Assembly (NCBI GenBank): GCA_031278025.1 | Contig: JAITLF010000288.1 | Coordinates: 1-8,264 of the forward strand | Direction of reading: 5' to 3' | Source: Treponema sp. | Lineage (GTDB): Bacteria > Spirochaetota > Spirochaetia > Treponematales > Breznakiellaceae | DNA: 8,264 nt | In this document: positions 6,328 to 8,264 of the stretch, one piece after another | Layout: each line of letters starts with the position of its first letter | Position numbering within the stretch: the first letter of the stretch is position 1 | Position numbers and translations under genes: made by a program | The notes under the pieces: generated by a model | Seen by the model: only the letters and a program-made list of their open reading frames with translations | Databases searched by the model: none | Told to the model about the DNA's origin: nothing

Positions 6328-7440
6328 TTAAATAAGTTCCGTTACCGGAACATAGGGAATACCGAATGCTTCGGCAACACCCACAAAAGTACAGCGCCCC
6401 TTGTAGGTGTTCACGCCGTTCGCCAAATGCCGGTCATTGGCAATCACCCATTCAAGTCCCTTGTTCGCTATTTTGAGACCCGGCGCAAGGGTCGCGTTGG
6501 CCAAAGCCAGCGTCGAGGTCCGCGCGACGGCGCCGGGCATATTGGCCACACAGTAATGCACTATGCCATCTTCGATAAAAACGGGCTTTTCATGCGTGGT
6601 AGCCTTTGTTGTTTCAAAGCAGCCCCCCTGGTCTACCGCCACATCAACCAGAACGCTTCCTCTTTTCATCAATGCGAGATCGGCCTTCGTTACCAGACGG
6701 GGCGCTTTTTTTCCGGGGATCAAAACCGCGCCGACCACCACGTCCGCCGATGCGATGGAAGCCCTGATGTTCTCCGGGGTACTGTACAGGGTATGGATTC
6801 TGCTGCCGAACAGGTCATCGAGGAAGGCAAGACGCCTCAGGTTCACGTCCATGATGACAACATCCGCGCCCAGGCCTACCGCAATCTTGCAGGCTTCGGT
6901 CCCGACGGTTCCGCCGCCCAGAATCACAACCTTGCCCTTTTCCACCCCCGGCACACCCGCCAGGAGCATACCCCGGCCGCCATAGGTCGTTTCCAGGTAC
7001 TTGGCCCCCTGGGCAACGGCCATTCTGCCGGCAATCTGGCTCATGGGCGTCAGACAGGGAAGCCCGTTGTATTCGTCGGTAATGGTTTCGTAGGCGACCC
7101 CCCTGGTTTTTGATTCGAGAAGCGCGTCCGTAAGAGGTTTGTCCGCGGCCAGATGCAGATACGTATAGAGAATCATGTCCTCCCTCAGGAACGGGTACTC
7201 CGAAGCAACCGGCTCCTTAACCTTTACGATCATTTGGGAGGCGCCCCAGACCGCCTTGGCCGAATCGAGAATCTCCCCTCCGGCTTTCCGGTATTCGTCA
7301 TCGGTAAAGCCCGAACCCTCTCCCGCTTGTGCCTCGACAAGCACCCGGTGTCCCGCCGCCTTATAGGAGGCAACGCCATTCGGCGTAAGGCCCACCCGGG
7401 ATTCCTGGGCCTTAATTTCTTTTACAAGACCAATAATCAT
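6328..7440 (-). CDS. ald: Alanine dehydrogenase Ald
   Basis: This 370-residue enzyme interconverts L-alanine and pyruvate plus ammonia with NAD+/NADH. It starts MIIGLVKEIKAQESRVGLTP. The expected active-site residues stand at the positions known from the Mycobacterium tuberculosis enzyme: Arg15, Lys75 (VKVKEP), His96 (LYTYLH) and Asp270 (DVAVDQGG). The NAD-binding glycine loop is LGGGTVG at 174-180. Length is normal (about 370). The frame is open further upstream to 7488, but the ATG at 7440 has GAGGAG at 7448-7453 with a seven-base spacer and matches the family N terminus, so it is chosen. It leads the operon, 31 nt before ord. Inferred job: deaminating the alanine released by OrtAB. The thiolase route from D-ornithine should give D-alanine, so a racemase elsewhere would be needed. 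Confidence 0.95.
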   Translation of the reverse strand: MIIGLVKEIKAQESRVGLTPNGVASYKAAGHRVLVEAQAGEGSGFTDDEYRKAGGEILDSAKAVWGASQMIVKVKEPVASEYPFLREDMILYTYLHLAADKPLTDALLESKTRGVAYETITDEYNGLPCLTPMSQIAGRMAVAQGAKYLETTYGGRGMLLAGVPGVEKGKVVILGGGTVGTEACKIAVGLGADVVIMDVNLRRLAFLDDLFGSRIHTLYSTPENIRASIASADVVVGAVLIPGKKAPRLVTKADLALMKRGSVLVDVAVDQGGCFETTKATTHEKPVFIEDGIVHYCVANMPGAVARTSTLALANATLAPGLKIANKGLEWVIANDRHLANGVNTYKGRCTFVGVAEAFGIPYVPVTELI

Positions 7441-7447
7441 TTCTCTG

Positions 7448-7453
7448 CTCCTC
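7448..7453 (-). promoter_or_regulatory. Ribosome binding site deciding the ald start
   Basis: GAGGAG on the minus strand lies seven bases before the ATG at 7440. It favours this start over the upstream in-frame ATG at 7488, which would put 16 residues foreign to the family in front of the enzyme. Confidence 0.8.
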
Positions 7454-7464
7454 AATTTGATGAA

Positions 7465-7494
7465 GGCGGTTTTGGAATTTATGTGCAAACCGCC
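7465..7494 (-). promoter_or_regulatory. Perfect inverted repeat in the ald leader
   Basis: GGCGGTTT (7494-7487 on the minus strand) and AAACCGCC (7472-7465) form an 8-bp perfect stem with a 14-nt loop, about 11 bases before the ald Shine-Dalgarno. No U-run follows. It could be an operator or an mRNA leader structure; no ligand or regulator can be named. Confidence 0.5.
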
Positions 7495-7534
7495 CGCAAA
7501 TTAGCATAATTTCATTACAATTATATTTTAGCTT

Positions 7535-7543
7535 ATTATATCA
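7535..7543 (-). promoter_or_regulatory. Candidate extended -10 promoter for ald and the operon
   Basis: The minus strand reads TGATATAAT, an exact TGnTATAAT extended -10. No good -35 lies at 16-18 nt; a TTGCCG is present but 24 nt away, too far. Transcription would start near 7528, giving a leader of about 88 nt that contains the 7465-7494 hairpin. An ATGATCAT palindrome (7551-7558) lies just upstream. Confidence 0.45.
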
Positions 7544-7617
7544 TAGCCGGATGATCATAATGGGCGGCAATAGACAAATACATAAAGAATGCGGTAAAAT
7601 GTTTTTTGTTCTTAAAT

Positions 7618-7647
7618 TTTATAAGCCGTTTGTTCATTTAACTTCAA
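7618..7647 (-). promoter_or_regulatory. Candidate sigma70-type promoter upstream of ald
   Basis: On the minus strand TTGAAG (7647-7642) and TATAAA (7623-7618) are separated by 18 nt, matching the -35 and -10 consensus at 4/6 and 5/6 positions. The predicted start near 7611 gives a leader of about 170 nt. A 13-nt direct repeat brackets the -35 box, which suggests regulation. AT-rich DNA gives chance matches, so confidence is moderate. Confidence 0.42.
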
Positions 7648-7665
7648 TTTTTTAAGCCGCCTGTT
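7622..7665. repeat. 13-nt direct repeat, 31 nt apart, around the candidate promoter (possible operator)
   Basis: taagccgtttgtt (7622-7634) and taagccgcctgtt (7653-7665) agree at 11 of 13 positions. The 31-nt offset is close to three helical turns, placing both on the same DNA face. The first overlaps the candidate -10 and spacer, the second lies just upstream of the -35. This is the layout expected of a repressor or activator site pair; the regulator is unknown. Confidence 0.45.
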
Positions 7666-7756
7666 TTAATGCCGGCAAGTCAAAAACGGTTCCCAAAGCA
7701 GAGGTGTTTTTTAAGAAAAATTGTATCTATCTCATTAATATACGTACATATAAGTA

Positions 7757-7794
7757 AGGAATTAGGGAGGAGGATGTCCCCCACTCCTACCTTC
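7757..7794. repeat. Shorter relative of the 3384-3478 repeat element
   Basis: Read on the plus strand it starts aggaattaggg and ends actcctaccttc. The minus strand of the larger element contains aggaattggg and the identical 12-mer actcctaccttc (3425-3414), in the same order. The middle differs. It is purine-rich then pyrimidine-rich and can form an imperfect hairpin. It lies 18 nt beyond the stop of the gene at 7812-8264, in the opposite orientation to the other copy. It may also help end that transcript, but no U-run follows. Confidence 0.5.
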
Positions 7795-7811
7795 ACTCCC
7801 CTTAACAAGAC

Positions 7812-8264
7812 TTACGTGAGCATTCCCTGCAGAATTGACATAAAGTCGTTAAGGTACATGGCGTATTCCGGGGACCCCACGATTTCCACGCAGCCCTGTT
7901 CTACCCCCTCCACAAAGCCCACATCTTTCAGCAATACCTTGAGAGCCCCGGCAACGGAGAAAAAGTGGAAAAGCACAAAAGGTGTGCGCCGGGTATAGAC
8001 CCCGTGGCCGGATTTGGATTTCCCCGCCTTGACCCTAAGGTACGCCGCCACCGCCGGTTCCGCCCCCGGACCGCCGGAGCCGTCAACAACAAACTGGTAG
8101 ATCCGGTCCGGCTGGCGGCGGCACCATTCAGCCATACCGGGATCCCCCAGCTTGTTATAACTGGAAAGCGCACGGGTGATCATGTAGAGGCTCATCTTTA
8201 CCTTGAGCTTCTGCTTCTCCGGATCTTTGGGGCGGCTGGAAGGCATCATGATCATCAACGACAT
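7812..8264 (-). CDS. SCP2-like small protein of unknown function (possibly cut at the right edge)
   Basis: The frame gives 150 residues ending FMSILQGMLT and a TAA stop. The first in-frame ATG is exactly at the window end, so the true start may lie further upstream. No signal peptide or membrane helix is evident. The pattern IYQFVVDG (55-62), YLRVKAGKSKSG (75-86), a hydrophobic stretch about 95-112, then GCVEIVGSPEYAMYLNDF (124-141) resembles the order of elements in sterol-carrier-protein-2-like domains, where a conserved G-x-hydrophobic-G strand precedes the last helix. That is a tentative fold guess. It is separated from ald by 371 nt and is probably a separate transcription unit; nothing ties it to ornithine metabolism. 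Confidence 0.7.
   Translation of the reverse strand: MSLMIMMPSSRPKDPEKQKLKVKMSLYMITRALSSYNKLGDPGMAEWCRRQPDRIYQFVVDGSGGPGAEPAVAAYLRVKAGKSKSGHGVYTRRTPFVLFHFFSVAGALKVLLKDVGFVEGVEQGCVEIVGSPEYAMYLNDFMSILQGMLT

Larger units (their letters stand above)
7441..7811. other. 371-nt AT-rich intergenic region holding the operon's control region
   Basis: No convincing gene lies here. The part from about 7500 to 7760 is distinctly AT-rich against the GC-rich genes. It holds the ald leader hairpin (7465-7494), two candidate minus-strand promoters (7535-7543 and 7618-7647), a 13-nt direct repeat 31 nt apart (7622-7665) and a repeat element (7757-7794) just past the stop of the upstream gene. I see no cobalamin riboswitch box, although the operon encodes a B12 enzyme, and no clean intrinsic terminator for the upstream gene. 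Confidence 0.7.

Noticed and set aside
5989..7113. A 374-codon plus-strand open frame spanning the ord-ald junction
   Set aside because: It overlaps two real genes on the other strand and has no recognised motifs.
7438..7488. Upstream ATG at 7488 as the start of ald
   Set aside because: It would add 16 residues absent from the family and has no good ribosome binding site, whereas the ATG at 7440 has GAGGAG at proper spacing.
7441..7811. Cobalamin riboswitch upstream of the B12-enzyme operon
   Set aside because: I looked for a B12-box-like GCCACTG core on the sense strand and did not see one; the leader is also short and AT-rich.
7669..7998. A 109-codon plus-strand open frame across the intergenic region
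   Set aside because: It runs antisense into the gene at 7812-8264, crosses the repeat element and resembles no known protein.

Overview
The window is most of a D-ornithine oxidation operon on the minus strand, read from high to low coordinates. Gene order in transcription is ald (alanine dehydrogenase), ord (2,4-diaminopentanoate dehydrogenase), ortA-ortB (2-amino-4-oxopentanoate thiolase), oraS-oraE (adenosylcobalamin/PLP D-ornithine 4,5-aminomutase), then a GlmL/MutL-like ASKHA protein cut by the left edge. The ord-ortA-ortB-oraS-oraE-mutL-like order is the conserved anaerobic ornithine cluster known from Clostridium sticklandii. The unusual part is ald as first gene, and the ornithine racemase is not in view. 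Upstream, a 371-nt AT-rich gap holds two candidate promoters, a paired direct repeat and one copy of a dispersed repeat. Beyond it is the 3' part of an unrelated minus-strand gene that looks SCP2-like.

How the genes work together (family knowledge applied to the sequence): OraSE turns D-ornithine into 2,4-diaminopentanoate. Ord deaminates this oxidatively to 2-amino-4-oxopentanoate, making NAD(P)H and ammonia. OrtAB cleaves that with CoA to acetyl-CoA and alanine. Ald could then deaminate alanine to pyruvate, ammonia and NADH, giving a route from ornithine to acetyl-CoA plus pyruvate. The GlmL/MutL-like protein is probably a maintenance partner of the B12 mutase, as its relatives sit beside glutamate mutase.

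Non-coding structure. (i) Between ord and ortA, three complementary arms can form two mutually exclusive perfect hairpins. (ii) Between ortB and oraS lies an array of 7-nt units, six purine-rich and seven pyrimidine-rich, that folds into a long imperfect hairpin and runs into the end of the ortB reading frame. A shorter relative of this element lies in the gap upstream of ald. (iii) The ald leader has an 8-bp perfect inverted repeat, and one candidate promoter is bracketed by 13-nt direct repeats 31 nt apart.

Organism: a strict or facultative anaerobic amino-acid fermenter with GC-rich genes and AT-rich intergenic DNA. A spirochaete (Treponema-like) or a GC-rich Clostridia relative would fit, but I cannot settle taxonomy from this window. 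The long plus-strand open frames opposite these genes are judged to be GC-codon shadows.
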